A DNA stretch of 64,000 bases, taken from assembly GCA_003973265.1 (NCBI GenBank), contig QNYZ01000061.1, forward strand, positions 1 to 64,000, given 5' to 3'. A model generated the notes under the pieces. It was given only the letters and a program-made list of their open reading frames with translations, had not been told where the DNA came from and ran no database searches. The position numbers and the translations under genes are program-made. Shown here one piece after another: positions 1 through 8,843 of this stretch (positions are counted from its first letter, which is position 1; the number at the start of each line of letters is the position of its first letter). The stretch comes from Deltaproteobacteria bacterium. Its GTDB lineage: Bacteria > Desulfobacterota > Desulfobacteria > Desulfobacterales > QNYZ01.

Positions 1-843
1 ATCCAAAAGACGATCAAACCGCGGATGCTGGTAGATGCCGGGGAAACACTTGGCCGCCTGGGCGACCCCAGAAATCTTGAGAAATTTGTTCTCATTAAAG
101 GTGGTGATTATCCGCTGGAAATGGGGATGGTTGCAGTGAAGTCATTTGAAATGGCCGCATATCCTGTGACCAATAAATGGTTCGCTAGCTTTGTTGATGC
201 CGGCAATTATAAAAATACAGAATATTGGACCCAAGAGGGACAAAAATGGCTTTCCCATACCGGTGCCAGATACCCTGCATACTGGCACAGTCGCAAGTGG
301 AACTGCCCCAATTCACCGGTCGTCGGTGTATCGTGGTGGGAAGCCGACGCATTCTGCCGATGGCTGACGTGTGAACGAAATGATGGATTTGTCTACCGGC
401 TACCGTCTGAGGGCGAATGGGAAGCAGCGGCCGCTGGATTTAAACAGCGGAAGTATCCGTTTGGGAAATGGAGGGATGGGGTGTGCAATACAGATGAAGC
501 AAAGATAGAAAAAACATCACCTGTAGGAATCTTTAAAAACGGGAAAACACCCGAAGGTCTCTTTGATATGGCGGGTAATGTCTGGGAGTGGACGACCTCG
601 AATTATGATCTGGAAAAGGACGTTGAGGATTTTGCTTTTGATCGTGAGATCGCGGCCTTGTTAGAAGACGGAGACTATTCAAGCGCCTGGGAGGTCGCAG
701 AAAAGAAAAAAATCCGGTCATTGCTCCGGGGCGGTTCGTGGTTCATCAACCGTGATAGCGCCCGGTGCGCCGACCGCCTCAGGAACAACCCGAACTACCG
801 GTACTTCAATATCGGGTTTCGTTGCGCCAGGACTGTTAAATAA
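1..843 (+). CDS. C-terminal part of FGE-sulfatase/SUMF1 (CLec-fold) domain protein, 5' partial; candidate DGR target
   Basis: Frame is open from base 1; RLPSEGEWEAAA, FDMAGNVWEWT and LLRGGSW...GFRCAR motifs of the formylglycine-generating-enzyme family. Confidence 0.85.
   Translation: MQKTIKPRMLVDAGETLGRLGDPRNLEKFVLIKGGDYPLEMGMVAVKSFEMAAYPVTNKWFASFVDAGNYKNTEYWTQEGQKWLSHTGARYPAYWHSRKWNCPNSPVVGVSWWEADAFCRWLTCERNDGFVYRLPSEGEWEAAAAGFKQRKYPFGKWRDGVCNTDEAKIEKTSPVGIFKNGKTPEGLFDMAGNVWEWTTSNYDLEKDVEDFAFDREIAALLEDGDYSSAWEVAEKKKIRSLLRGGSWFINRDSARCADRLRNNPNYRYFNIGFRCARTVK
721..838 (+). other. Putative DGR variable region (VR) at 3' end of the FGE-domain gene
   Basis: LLRGGSWFINRDSARCADRLRNNPNYRYFNIGFRCAR; divergent positions are codons of NNC/NNT form explainable by A substitution in AAY codons. 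Confidence 0.6.
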
Positions 844-901
844 CCCTTTGCCCTTTTACTCTTTTACCCTTTACCGCCAAAGGCGGTCGAAATTTTAAAA
901 A

Positions 902-1012
902 ATGCCAAAAGAAGTCGATGCCATTACCCGCTTGTACGATTTCATCCTCTGGATGATCCCCAGGCTGGAAAAGTTTCCGCGCAGCCGGAAATTTGTTCTC
1001 GGTGACCGCATC
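902..1012 (+). pseudogene. Truncated Avd-like (four-helix-bundle, DGR accessory) protein, N-terminal ~37 codons only
   Basis: MPKEVDAITRLYDFILWMIPRLEKFPRSRKFVLGDRI resembles N-termini of bAvd/four-helix-bundle proteins, then runs into low-complexity sequence. Confidence 0.6.
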
Positions 1013-1066
1013 GCCTCCCAGCGTCCTGGCTTCCCAGCCTCCCAGCCTCCCCGCCTCCCAGCCTGG
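1013..1066. repeat. Short degenerate tandem repeat (TCCCAGCC-type units)
   Basis: tcccagcgtcctggcttcccagcctcccagcctccccgcctcccagcc. Confidence 0.6.
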
Positions 1067-1100
1067 AAGGACTTTGGAAAAACAGGGAAACCGACGCGGA

Positions 1101-1307
1101 CTAGAACCTCACAAAATAGGGCAGCAGAATCAGAACAGCCCCGACAATGACGAGTGCGTACACGTTTGGCACGAAATAGGGAAAGACGCAAAGTGCCAAC
1201 CCGCAAAACAGGGGGACGAAGGCCTTTTGCCGTTTGCCGTATACAAAAAACCCCATACCGATCGCCCCGAACAGCATTCCCCAGACCAGTTGTGCGGTGC
1301 TTCCCAT
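1101..1307 (-). CDS. Small membrane protein, hypothetical
   Basis: MGSTAQLVWGMLFGAIGMGFFVYGKRQKAFVPLFCGLALCVFPYFVPNVYALVIVGAVLILLPYFVRF; two or three hydrophobic helices; start trimmed to the ATG with an AGAGGA upstream. Confidence 0.55.
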   Translation of the reverse strand: MGSTAQLVWGMLFGAIGMGFFVYGKRQKAFVPLFCGLALCVFPYFVPNVYALVIVGAVLILLPYFVRF

Positions 1308-1356
1308 ATTCGTCATTTCCTCTGTCCTGGTTATTGGTACCCGGCCGGTCAATAGA

Positions 1357-1388
1357 AAAAGGGGCCAGTTTGGAAGCTGGCCCCTTTT
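1357..1388 (-). terminator. Bidirectional hairpin terminator (aaaaggggccag/ctggcccctttt)
   Basis: 12-bp perfect inverted repeat with A/T flanks between tRNA and small ORF. Confidence 0.65.
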
Positions 1389-1395
1389 AAAATTT

Positions 1396-1472
<77 letters not shown>

Positions 1473-1517
1473 GCATGTTTTTGATTGAGCATAAATATAG
1501 GTAATCGCATTTGATTG

Positions 1518-1844
1518 TCAAGCTTTTCCTTTACCCAAATTGGCCAGAAACTGTATTCGATTAACGGCCCGGTCTAAATCCTTTTTATTTGAGACCGTTA
1601 GGCGGATCATTTTTTTCCGCCCGGTGTGGCCGCTGGTGATTTCAAGCGCCGATTTGGCGACGTTGAGCTGTTTGGCCAGAAATTTTATACAGAGGGCATT
1701 GGCGGCCCCGTCCACCGGCGGCGCAGTGATCTTCATTTTCAAGGCATCGTCGAGTATCCCGACGATCATGTTTTTTTTGGCACGGGGTTGTACACGAAGC
1801 TTGAAGCTGACCCCGTCGGCCTGTTTTTTCAGATACAGCCCCAT
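1518..1844 (-). CDS. DUF167/YggU family protein
   Basis: LRVQPRAKKNMIVGILDDALKMKITAPPVDGAANALCIKFLAKQLNV. Confidence 0.85.
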   Translation of the reverse strand: MGLYLKKQADGVSFKLRVQPRAKKNMIVGILDDALKMKITAPPVDGAANALCIKFLAKQLNVAKSALEITSGHTGRKKMIRLTVSNKKDLDRAVNRIQFLANLGKGKA

Positions 1845-1861
1845 CTCTGCACGCAGGTATC

Positions 1862-2308
1862 CTATATCGTCTGTTCAATGCATTTTTTTAAAAATTTCGG
1901 AGGCCGAACAACCCGTCCCTGCGGGTCGACACAGGCATGCTTGGTGTATCCCGCTGCCAGCGGAGTATCGTCATCGGCCCTGTAAATCACGTAATTAAAC
2001 CGGACCCCGGCCCGCATCCCCGGATCGATGCTGGTTTCGATGGTGATACGGTCATCATACCGGGCCGAGGATAAAAATTTACACTGGCATTCAGAGACGG
2101 GCAAAAAGACGCCCCGGGACTCGATTTCCCGGTAGGGAAGCCCCAGCGCCCGAAACATTTCGGTGCGGCCCATCTCAAACCATCGGAAGTAGTTGGCATG
2201 GTAGGCCATGCCCATATTATCGGTATCGCCGTAAATCACCCGGCAGGTGAAGCGATGTTTATACGGTTTATCCACGTTCGGGATTCCCATTTTTAATGAT
2301 CCGTTCAA
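1862..2308 (-). CDS. Acyl-CoA thioesterase, YbgC/4HBT hotdog family
   Basis: VIYGDTDNMGMAYHANYFRWFEMGRTEMFRALG. Confidence 0.85.
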   Translation of the reverse strand: MNGSLKMGIPNVDKPYKHRFTCRVIYGDTDNMGMAYHANYFRWFEMGRTEMFRALGLPYREIESRGVFLPVSECQCKFLSSARYDDRITIETSIDPGMRAGVRFNYVIYRADDDTPLAAGYTKHACVDPQGRVVRPPKFLKKCIEQTI

Positions 2309-2891
2309 TATGTGTCTTTAATTCGTCATAGGTGGTGGTCACCGGCAGTTCCGGAAATTCCTCGATCACATTCGGGGGCGGGCGAAACAGGATCCCGTAA
2401 TCGGCGGCCTGGATCATGTCGATATCGTTGTACGAATCCCCTATGCCAATGGTCGTAAAATCGAGACTCTTCAGGGCCAGCAGGGCCTGCTTCTTGGCCT
2501 GGGGTTGACGCAGGTTGTAAGCGGTGATGGTGCCGGTATCGTCCACGGTCAGATCGTGACAAAACAGGGTGGGCCAGTCGAGCTGCTTCATCAGCGGCCT
2601 GGCAAATTCGATGAACGTATCCGAGACCACCACCACCTGGAGCCGTGAGCGCAGCCAGTTTAAAAATTCCCTGGCACCTTCCAGGGGCTTCAGCGTGGCA
2701 ATCACGTCCTGGATATCGCCCAGGGTCAACCCGTTTTCCTTTAAAATAGCCAGCCGGCCCTGCATGAGGAGATCGTAATCGGGGATATCCCGCGTCGTCA
2801 GGCGCAGTTTTTCAATGCCCGTTTTCTGGGCCACGTTAATCCATATTTCAGGCGTATAAACCCCTTCCAGATCCGTACAGACAATATACAT
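2268..2891 (-). CDS. thrH: ThrH-like bifunctional phosphoserine phosphatase/homoserine phosphotransferase
   Basis: MYIVCTDLEGVYTPEIWINVA...VVVSDTFIEFARPLMKQL...IGIGDSYNDIDMI; HAD fold of ThrH type. Confidence 0.82.
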   Translation of the reverse strand: MYIVCTDLEGVYTPEIWINVAQKTGIEKLRLTTRDIPDYDLLMQGRLAILKENGLTLGDIQDVIATLKPLEGAREFLNWLRSRLQVVVVSDTFIEFARPLMKQLDWPTLFCHDLTVDDTGTITAYNLRQPQAKKQALLALKSLDFTTIGIGDSYNDIDMIQAADYGILFRPPPNVIEEFPELPVTTTYDELKTHIERIIKNGNPERG

Positions 2892-3006
2892 TGATTCCCT
2901 TTCAAATAAAATGGATGGCGGTAATGCCTGCTGAATTCACGGCATTTAAGGCATCTAAGGCTTTCTCCCCCGGCCCCTTTCCCTGAATCCCCTATTCCTG
3001 AATCCC

Positions 3007-4323
3007 CTATTCCAGAATCGTGTCATCCTCGATCCTGATAAATACCGGCTTCGTGCTGACCACTTTCAATTCTTCAATCCTTTTCAGCGCTTTTTGAACG
3101 CTGGCCTCGTTGGCCAGGTGGGTCTGCATCACCAGGGGAACCGAGCCGTTGGTTTTACGTCCCTTTTGCTGAACCGTCTTGATACTGATATCGTATTCAC
3201 CGAGAATTCCGGAAATTTTTGACAGCACACCGGGATGGTCCAGCGCGGAAAACCGAAAATAGTACCGGGTCATGACCGCGTCAATGGAGGTAATGGCGAT
3301 GTTACGGATATTCTCCGCCTGGTAAGACAGGTATGGCACCCGGCCGGCCCTGCCGGAGATGAGGTTGCGGGCAATATCCACGCAGTCGCTGACCACGGCA
3401 CTGCCCGTGGGCATCATCCCGGCCCCGTATCCGTAAAGCATGATATCATCCACGGCATCGCCATTGATCATCAGGGCGTTGACCGCGCCGTTGACGCTGG
3501 AAAGGATGTTCGTGATGGGAATCATCGTGGGGTGCACCCGGGCTTCGACCGAATCCCCGTTGTTTTTGCTGATGGCCAGAAGCTTGATCCGGTAGCCGAA
3601 CTCCTCGGCAAACCGGATATCCCCCGGCGTAATCCCTGAAATGCCCTCTACATAAATATCATCGAGGTTCAGCGGCATACCGTAGGCCAGGGCAGACAAA
3701 ATCGCCAGCTTGTGGGCGGTGTCGTGTCCGTCGACATCCAGGGTGGGGTCGGCTTCGGCATATCCTTTTTCCTGGGCGCCGGCCAGGGCGTCTTCAAACG
3801 GGATACCTTCCGCGGTGATTTTTGTCAGGATATAATTACAGGTCCCGTTTAAAATGCCGGTCATGGTTTGAATCCGGTTGCCCACCAGGGCTTCCCGCAG
3901 GGTTTTAATCACCGGCATGCAGCCGCCGGTACTGGCCTCAAAACCGATATCCACCTTTTTTTCCCGGGCCGCCTGAAAGATTTCATTCCCATGGCTGGCC
4001 AGCAGGGCCTTGTTGGCCGTGACGATATGCTTTCCATGATCGATGGCTTTTAACATCAGATCCCTTGCGATCCCCTTGCCACCGATCATTTCCACGACGA
4101 TATCGATTTGCGGATCCCTGACGACAGCATCGGCATCGGTGGTCCACACGCCATCGGGGAAGGCAACCCCGCGATCCGTGGTGATATCGACATCGGCTAC
4201 TTTCTTGAGGTTTAACCGGGCGCCGACCCGGGCGGAAATCAGATCGGTATTATTGAGCAGCAGTCTGGCCACACCGGTTCCCACGGTGCCGCATCCCAGC
4301 AGTCCGATATTTACTTCTTTCAT
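3007..4323 (-). CDS. hom: Homoserine dehydrogenase
   Basis: GLLGCGTVGTGVARLL...VTANKALLA...ILNGTCNYILTKI...ADPTLDVDGHDTAHKLAIL; C-terminal ACT domain. Confidence 0.95.
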   Translation of the reverse strand: MKEVNIGLLGCGTVGTGVARLLLNNTDLISARVGARLNLKKVADVDITTDRGVAFPDGVWTTDADAVVRDPQIDIVVEMIGGKGIARDLMLKAIDHGKHIVTANKALLASHGNEIFQAAREKKVDIGFEASTGGCMPVIKTLREALVGNRIQTMTGILNGTCNYILTKITAEGIPFEDALAGAQEKGYAEADPTLDVDGHDTAHKLAILSALAYGMPLNLDDIYVEGISGITPGDIRFAEEFGYRIKLLAISKNNGDSVEARVHPTMIPITNILSSVNGAVNALMINGDAVDDIMLYGYGAGMMPTGSAVVSDCVDIARNLISGRAGRVPYLSYQAENIRNIAITSIDAVMTRYYFRFSALDHPGVLSKISGILGEYDISIKTVQQKGRKTNGSVPLVMQTHLANEASVQKALKRIEELKVVSTKPVFIRIEDDTILE

Positions 4324-4333
4324 TCAATTCTCC

Positions 4334-5500
4334 TTACAATATTTTTCGAATGCCCCGCACCGCCTGATTGGTCCGCATCTCGTTTTCAATCAGGGCAAAA
4401 CGGACAAATTGATCACCATATTCGCCAAATCCGAGTCCCGGGGCAACGGCTACTTTGGCTTCACTAATCAAGAATCTGGAGAATTCAACCGACCCCATCT
4501 TACGATATTGATCCGGAATCTTCGCCCAGACAAACATCGTCCCCCTGGGGGAATCGATGGCCCATCCGGCGCGATTCAACCCGGTCACCAGGGTATCCCG
4601 GCGGCTTTGATAGGTGTCCCGGATGTCGCGCACACAATCCGCCGGCCCGTTGAGCGCAATGATGGCGGCAATTTGAACCGGCTGAAAAATGCCGTAATCA
4701 AGGTAGCTTTTAATTCGCTGCAGGGCAAAAATGGTATCCCGGTTCCCCACACAAAACCCGACCCGCCACCCGGCCATGCTGTAGCTTTTGGACAGGGAGA
4801 AAAATTCCACGGCGACATCTTTGGCCCCCTTAACCTGCAGGATACTGGGGGCCTGATAATCATCGAATACCAGGTCGGCATAGGCAAAATCGTGAACCAC
4901 GAGCACCTTGTGCTCTTTTGCGTAATCGATAATTTTTTCAAAAAAAGCAAGATCCACAACTTCGGTCGTGGGATTGTGTGGATAAGACAGGATTAAAATT
5001 TTTGGCCGGGGCCAGGTCTGCCGGGTGGCGGAGATCAGATTCTCAAAAAAATCCTCTCCGGGTCCCACCGGAATTCCCCGGACATCCCCGCCGGAAATAA
5101 TAGCGGAATAGGGATGAATGGGATACGTCGGGTTGGGCGTAAAGACCACATCGCCGGGCCGAACCGCCACCAGGATCAGGTGCGACATTCCTTCCTTGAC
5201 ACCGATGGTCGCAATCGCCTCGGTTTCAGGGTCGATCTGAACGTTAAACCGCCGGCGGTACCAGTCGGAAATCGCCAGCCGCAGTTTGGTAATCCCCCTG
5301 GAGGCGGAATAGCGGTGGTTTTGCGGTTTCTTGACGGAATCGATCAGTTTTTCAACAATATGATCCGGCGTGGGCAGATCGGGATTCCCCATGCCCAGGT
5401 CGATAATATCTTCTCCGGCCCTTCGGGCGTTCATCTTCAGATCGTTTACCCTGGAAAAGACATAAGGCGGTAAGCGATCGAGCCTGGCAAATTCCGGCAT
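4334..5500 (-). CDS. Class I/II pyridoxal-phosphate aminotransferase (AlaC/LL-DAP aminotransferase-like)
   Basis: [20 protein letters not shown]...[15 protein letters not shown]. Confidence 0.88.
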   Translation of the reverse strand: MPEFARLDRLPPYVFSRVNDLKMNARRAGEDIIDLGMGNPDLPTPDHIVEKLIDSVKKPQNHRYSASRGITKLRLAISDWYRRRFNVQIDPETEAIATIGVKEGMSHLILVAVRPGDVVFTPNPTYPIHPYSAIISGGDVRGIPVGPGEDFFENLISATRQTWPRPKILILSYPHNPTTEVVDLAFFEKIIDYAKEHKVLVVHDFAYADLVFDDYQAPSILQVKGAKDVAVEFFSLSKSYSMAGWRVGFCVGNRDTIFALQRIKSYLDYGIFQPVQIAAIIALNGPADCVRDIRDTYQSRRDTLVTGLNRAGWAIDSPRGTMFVWAKIPDQYRKMGSVEFSRFLISEAKVAVAPGLGFGEYGDQFVRFALIENEMRTNQAVRGIRKIL

Positions 5501-5781
5501 TTTCTTTCCCCTGGTTTATCAGGCCTGGCGGCCTTTAAAAAACGAGCGGCTGATTGATACAATCTCACCGGTCATTTTTGAAAGCCGTATCATCTCAACA
5601 TCTTGCCCCACGGATTTTTGCGGGATCGTTTTATTCAAATTCGGTTTTCATACATCAGCCAGCCGATATTGTCAAAATTTGTTTTGACTTTTAACCGGAA
5701 TCAGATTAGCTTTTCACATGCATGCGGCCCTTTAAAATTGCTTAAGGCGATGAATACCGTTCGTTTCTGGAGAGACATAAG

Positions 5782-6828
5782 ATGCCAAAATCACTAACCT
5801 ATACTGACGCCGGAGTGGATATTGACAAGGGGAACCAATTTGTCTCGACGGTTAAAAAGATCGCCCGGAAGACTACCCGGTCAGGGGTGATGGGAGATAT
5901 CGGCGGCTTCGGCGGGATGTTTTCCCTGAACCTCAGCGATGTTGAGACCCCGGTCCTGGTAAGCGCCACGGACGGCGTCGGCACGAAATTAAAAATCGCA
6001 TTCATGATGGGCAAGCATGACACGGTCGGAATCGACCTGGTGGCCATGTGCGTCAACGATATTGCTGTTCAGGGCGCCAGGCCCCTGTTCTTTCTTGATT
6101 ATTTCTCTTCCGGCAAACTCGATCTGACTGTCGCCACGGACGTGGTCAAGGGAATCGGCGACGGATGCCTTAAGGCCGGGTGCGCACTGATTGGCGGCGA
6201 AACGGCTGAGATGCCCGGTATGTATGCTGATAACGAATACGACCTGGCCGGTTTCTCCGTGGGATTGGTCGACAACCGCAAAATTATAGACGGATCCGAC
6301 ATCGCCGTGGGCCACCAGATCATCGGCATCGCCTCAACCGGCCTCCATAGCAATGGCTATTCCCTGGTACGCAAAATCTGCTTTGACCGGCTGAAACTTG
6401 AGATTGACAGCCATATACCGGATCTGGGCACAACCATCGGGGAAGAGCTGCTCAAGCCGACCCGCATTTACTCGGAGATGATCCACAGCCTGCTGCGGGA
6501 TCTGCCGGTCCACGGGATCGCCCATATCACGGGCGGGGGAATTGCCGAAAATATCATCCGCGTCATTCCCGGGGCCTGTAATATTGCAATCCATTCCAAC
6601 AGTTGGGATATTCCCCCCATTTTCAGTTTCCTTCAGTCTGCCGGAAATGTCACCGACATGGAAATGATGCGGACCTTTAACTGCGGAATCGGCATGGTGA
6701 TGGTCATACCCGAACCGGCTGTTCAGGAAGCCATTGATCGACTGACCGCCATGGATGAAAAAGTATTTGTCATCGGAGAAGTCCTGGATGGTAAATCTGG
6801 AGAGGATCGGGTGATCTGGAAATCATGA
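5782..6828 (+). CDS. purM: Phosphoribosylformylglycinamidine cyclo-ligase
   Basis: SYTDAGVDI-type N-terminus, ATDGVGTKLKIA, GGETAEMPGMY, HITGGGIAENI. Confidence 0.95.
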   Translation: MPKSLTYTDAGVDIDKGNQFVSTVKKIARKTTRSGVMGDIGGFGGMFSLNLSDVETPVLVSATDGVGTKLKIAFMMGKHDTVGIDLVAMCVNDIAVQGARPLFFLDYFSSGKLDLTVATDVVKGIGDGCLKAGCALIGGETAEMPGMYADNEYDLAGFSVGLVDNRKIIDGSDIAVGHQIIGIASTGLHSNGYSLVRKICFDRLKLEIDSHIPDLGTTIGEELLKPTRIYSEMIHSLLRDLPVHGIAHITGGGIAENIIRVIPGACNIAIHSNSWDIPPIFSFLQSAGNVTDMEMMRTFNCGIGMVMVIPEPAVQEAIDRLTAMDEKVFVIGEVLDGKSGEDRVIWKS

Positions 6829-7010
6829 CACAGCCGCCATCCCATCCGAATCGACCCCGACGCCCCTGGTACCACCGGTTGATCGAGTGGTTGACACAAG
6901 GATCGCAGAAAGCACCTGCCTGCCGATCCTGAGGCCCCCGGATCACCGGCACCCGGCGGGCGGCCCGAACAGTTTCCAAAAAAAATAATACTCACAGATA
7001 ACAGTCACGT

Positions 7011-8843
7011 ATGCCGTATCTCCCTGTCGCAGCCGCTTTTGTGCTTTGCCTGATTCTTACACCGGCTGTCCGCTATGTGGCGCGGGCCAACGGCGGGATG
7101 GCGCAGCCGGTTTCGGAACGCTGGCACACGAAGCCCACGGCCCTGTTTGGCGGCATTGCCATCTATTTCAGTATTGTTTTACCCCTTCTCTTTGTCACGG
7201 ACCTGTCCACGTTGTGGACGTATCTGAACAACCATTCAGCGGCCAGCCAACGGGTCCCGGATAACGCGATGTTACTGGCGGGGGCCACTTTTTTATTTGT
7301 ATTGGGTATCATCGATGATCTTTTCAGCATTAAACCCCACGCAAAGCTGATGGGGCAGATCCTGGCGGCATCTCTGGTGGTATTTTTCGGGTTTCGGCTC
7401 CACTGGTTTTCCTCCCTGACACTTGACACCATGATTACCATGGTCTGGATTGTCGGGGTAACCAACGCCTTTAACCTGCTGGATAACATGGACGGGCTGT
7501 GTGCCGGTATCGGCCTTATCTGTGCCGCTACCCTGGCCGTTATTTTAGCGCCCCTTTACCCCGGCGCGGTCATCGCGCCGGCCGTCCTGGCGGCGGTGAT
7601 GGCCGGGTTCCTGGTCTATAATTTTAACCCCGCATCGATCTTCATGGGCGACTGCGGCAGTCTCGTCATCGGCTTTTCCATCTCGCTCTTCGGCCTCTCT
7701 TTTACCAGCCATCATCCATCTGCCCATCCGCTGTCAATTTATATCGTCCCCGTGCTCGTTATCCTTGTCCCCCTTCTGGACACAACGATGGTGACGATGG
7801 TCAGGCTTCTCAGCGGACGGCGGGCGTCCACCGGCGGCAGGGATCACACCTCGCACCGTCTCGTATTGATGGGGTTCACGGAACGGGGCGCCGTATTGTC
7901 CCTGTACGTGATCGGCATCATTTCCGGACTGGCGGCCGTGTTTGTCACCCGAAGTGATTCCATGACCTCACCCACGGTTACGATCCCTCTGCTTTTGTCG
8001 GTTATTTTAATGGGCGTTTACCTCTCCCAGTTGAGAGTCTACCCGGAAAAAGAATTTTCCATGCTGCGGGGCCGAACCTTTACCCCGGTGCTCATCGAGC
8101 TGACATATAAACGCCAGCTGGTCCTTACCCTGCTCGATTTCGGACTGATCGCCTTTGCCTATTATCTTTCCTACCGGCTCCGGTTTGATGCGATTGTCTT
8201 TGGATTCTATTTTGATATTTTCTTAAAATCACTGCCGGCGGTTATCATCTGCAAGCTGGTCGTCTTTTATTTCAGCGGCGTTTATCGAAACATCCTGGGC
8301 CATATGAGCAGCGACGATGTCGGCGTGTATTTAAAGGCCTCGACCCTTGCAACCCTTTTAGTCGTGGCCGTGATCGCCTACTTCTATCGCTTTAAAGATT
8401 TTTCCAAGGGTATTTTTCTGATTGACTGGTTACTGACCACGCTGGCGCTGCTCGGCACACGCGGATTTTTCCGCCTCTCCGGTGATTTGATGAAACGCAA
8501 AACGCTGTCCGGCGAAACAACCATTATCTACGGCGCGGGTCGCGGCGGGGAAATTTTGCTCAAGGAGATCTTGAACAACAAGGCGCTTCAGTTAAAACCG
8601 GTCGGGTTTATTGATGACGATACCATCAAAACCGGTAAAAAATTACAGGGATATCCCATTTTAGGAACATATTCCGACCTGCCCGAGATTATCACCCGGT
8701 ACCCGGTCACCACGCTGCTGGTTTCCTTCAGTGACTATCAGGCAAAGAACGCCAGCCGCGTGAAACGGTTTTGCCGGAAAAACGACCTCAAACTCAAACA
8801 ATTCCGGGTTCAAATTCAGCCCGTTGATCTGGACGATTCATGA
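7011..8843 (+). CDS. Fusion of WecA/MraY-type undecaprenyl-phosphate sugar-1-phosphate transferase with CapD/WbpM-like N-terminal membrane plus nucleotide-binding domain
   Basis: DDLFSIKPHAKLMGQ, NAFNLLDNMDGLCAGI, FMGDCGSLVIGF, then a second membrane domain and IIYGAGRGGEILLKEI Rossmann motif. Confidence 0.85.
   Translation: MPYLPVAAAFVLCLILTPAVRYVARANGGMAQPVSERWHTKPTALFGGIAIYFSIVLPLLFVTDLSTLWTYLNNHSAASQRVPDNAMLLAGATFLFVLGIIDDLFSIKPHAKLMGQILAASLVVFFGFRLHWFSSLTLDTMITMVWIVGVTNAFNLLDNMDGLCAGIGLICAATLAVILAPLYPGAVIAPAVLAAVMAGFLVYNFNPASIFMGDCGSLVIGFSISLFGLSFTSHHPSAHPLSIYIVPVLVILVPLLDTTMVTMVRLLSGRRASTGGRDHTSHRLVLMGFTERGAVLSLYVIGIISGLAAVFVTRSDSMTSPTVTIPLLLSVILMGVYLSQLRVYPEKEFSMLRGRTFTPVLIELTYKRQLVLTLLDFGLIAFAYYLSYRLRFDAIVFGFYFDIFLKSLPAVIICKLVVFYFSGVYRNILGHMSSDDVGVYLKASTLATLLVVAVIAYFYRFKDFSKGIFLIDWLLTTLALLGTRGFFRLSGDLMKRKTLSGETTIIYGAGRGGEILLKEILNNKALQLKPVGFIDDDTIKTGKKLQGYPILGTYSDLPEIITRYPVTTLLVSFSDYQAKNASRVKRFCRKNDLKLKQFRVQIQPVDLDDS

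Noticed and set aside
1013-1066. Possible CRISPR-like array
   Set aside because: Units are under 10 bp and contiguous with no spacers; no cas genes in the window
2980-3015. Duplicated ctgaatcccctattc at the hom stop codon
   Set aside because: Two copies of a ~15-bp unit, most likely simple slippage; no functional evidence
4043-4996. 317-aa plus-strand ORF spanning the hom/aminotransferase junction
   Set aside because: Antisense to two conserved genes and crosses their boundary; not a believable protein
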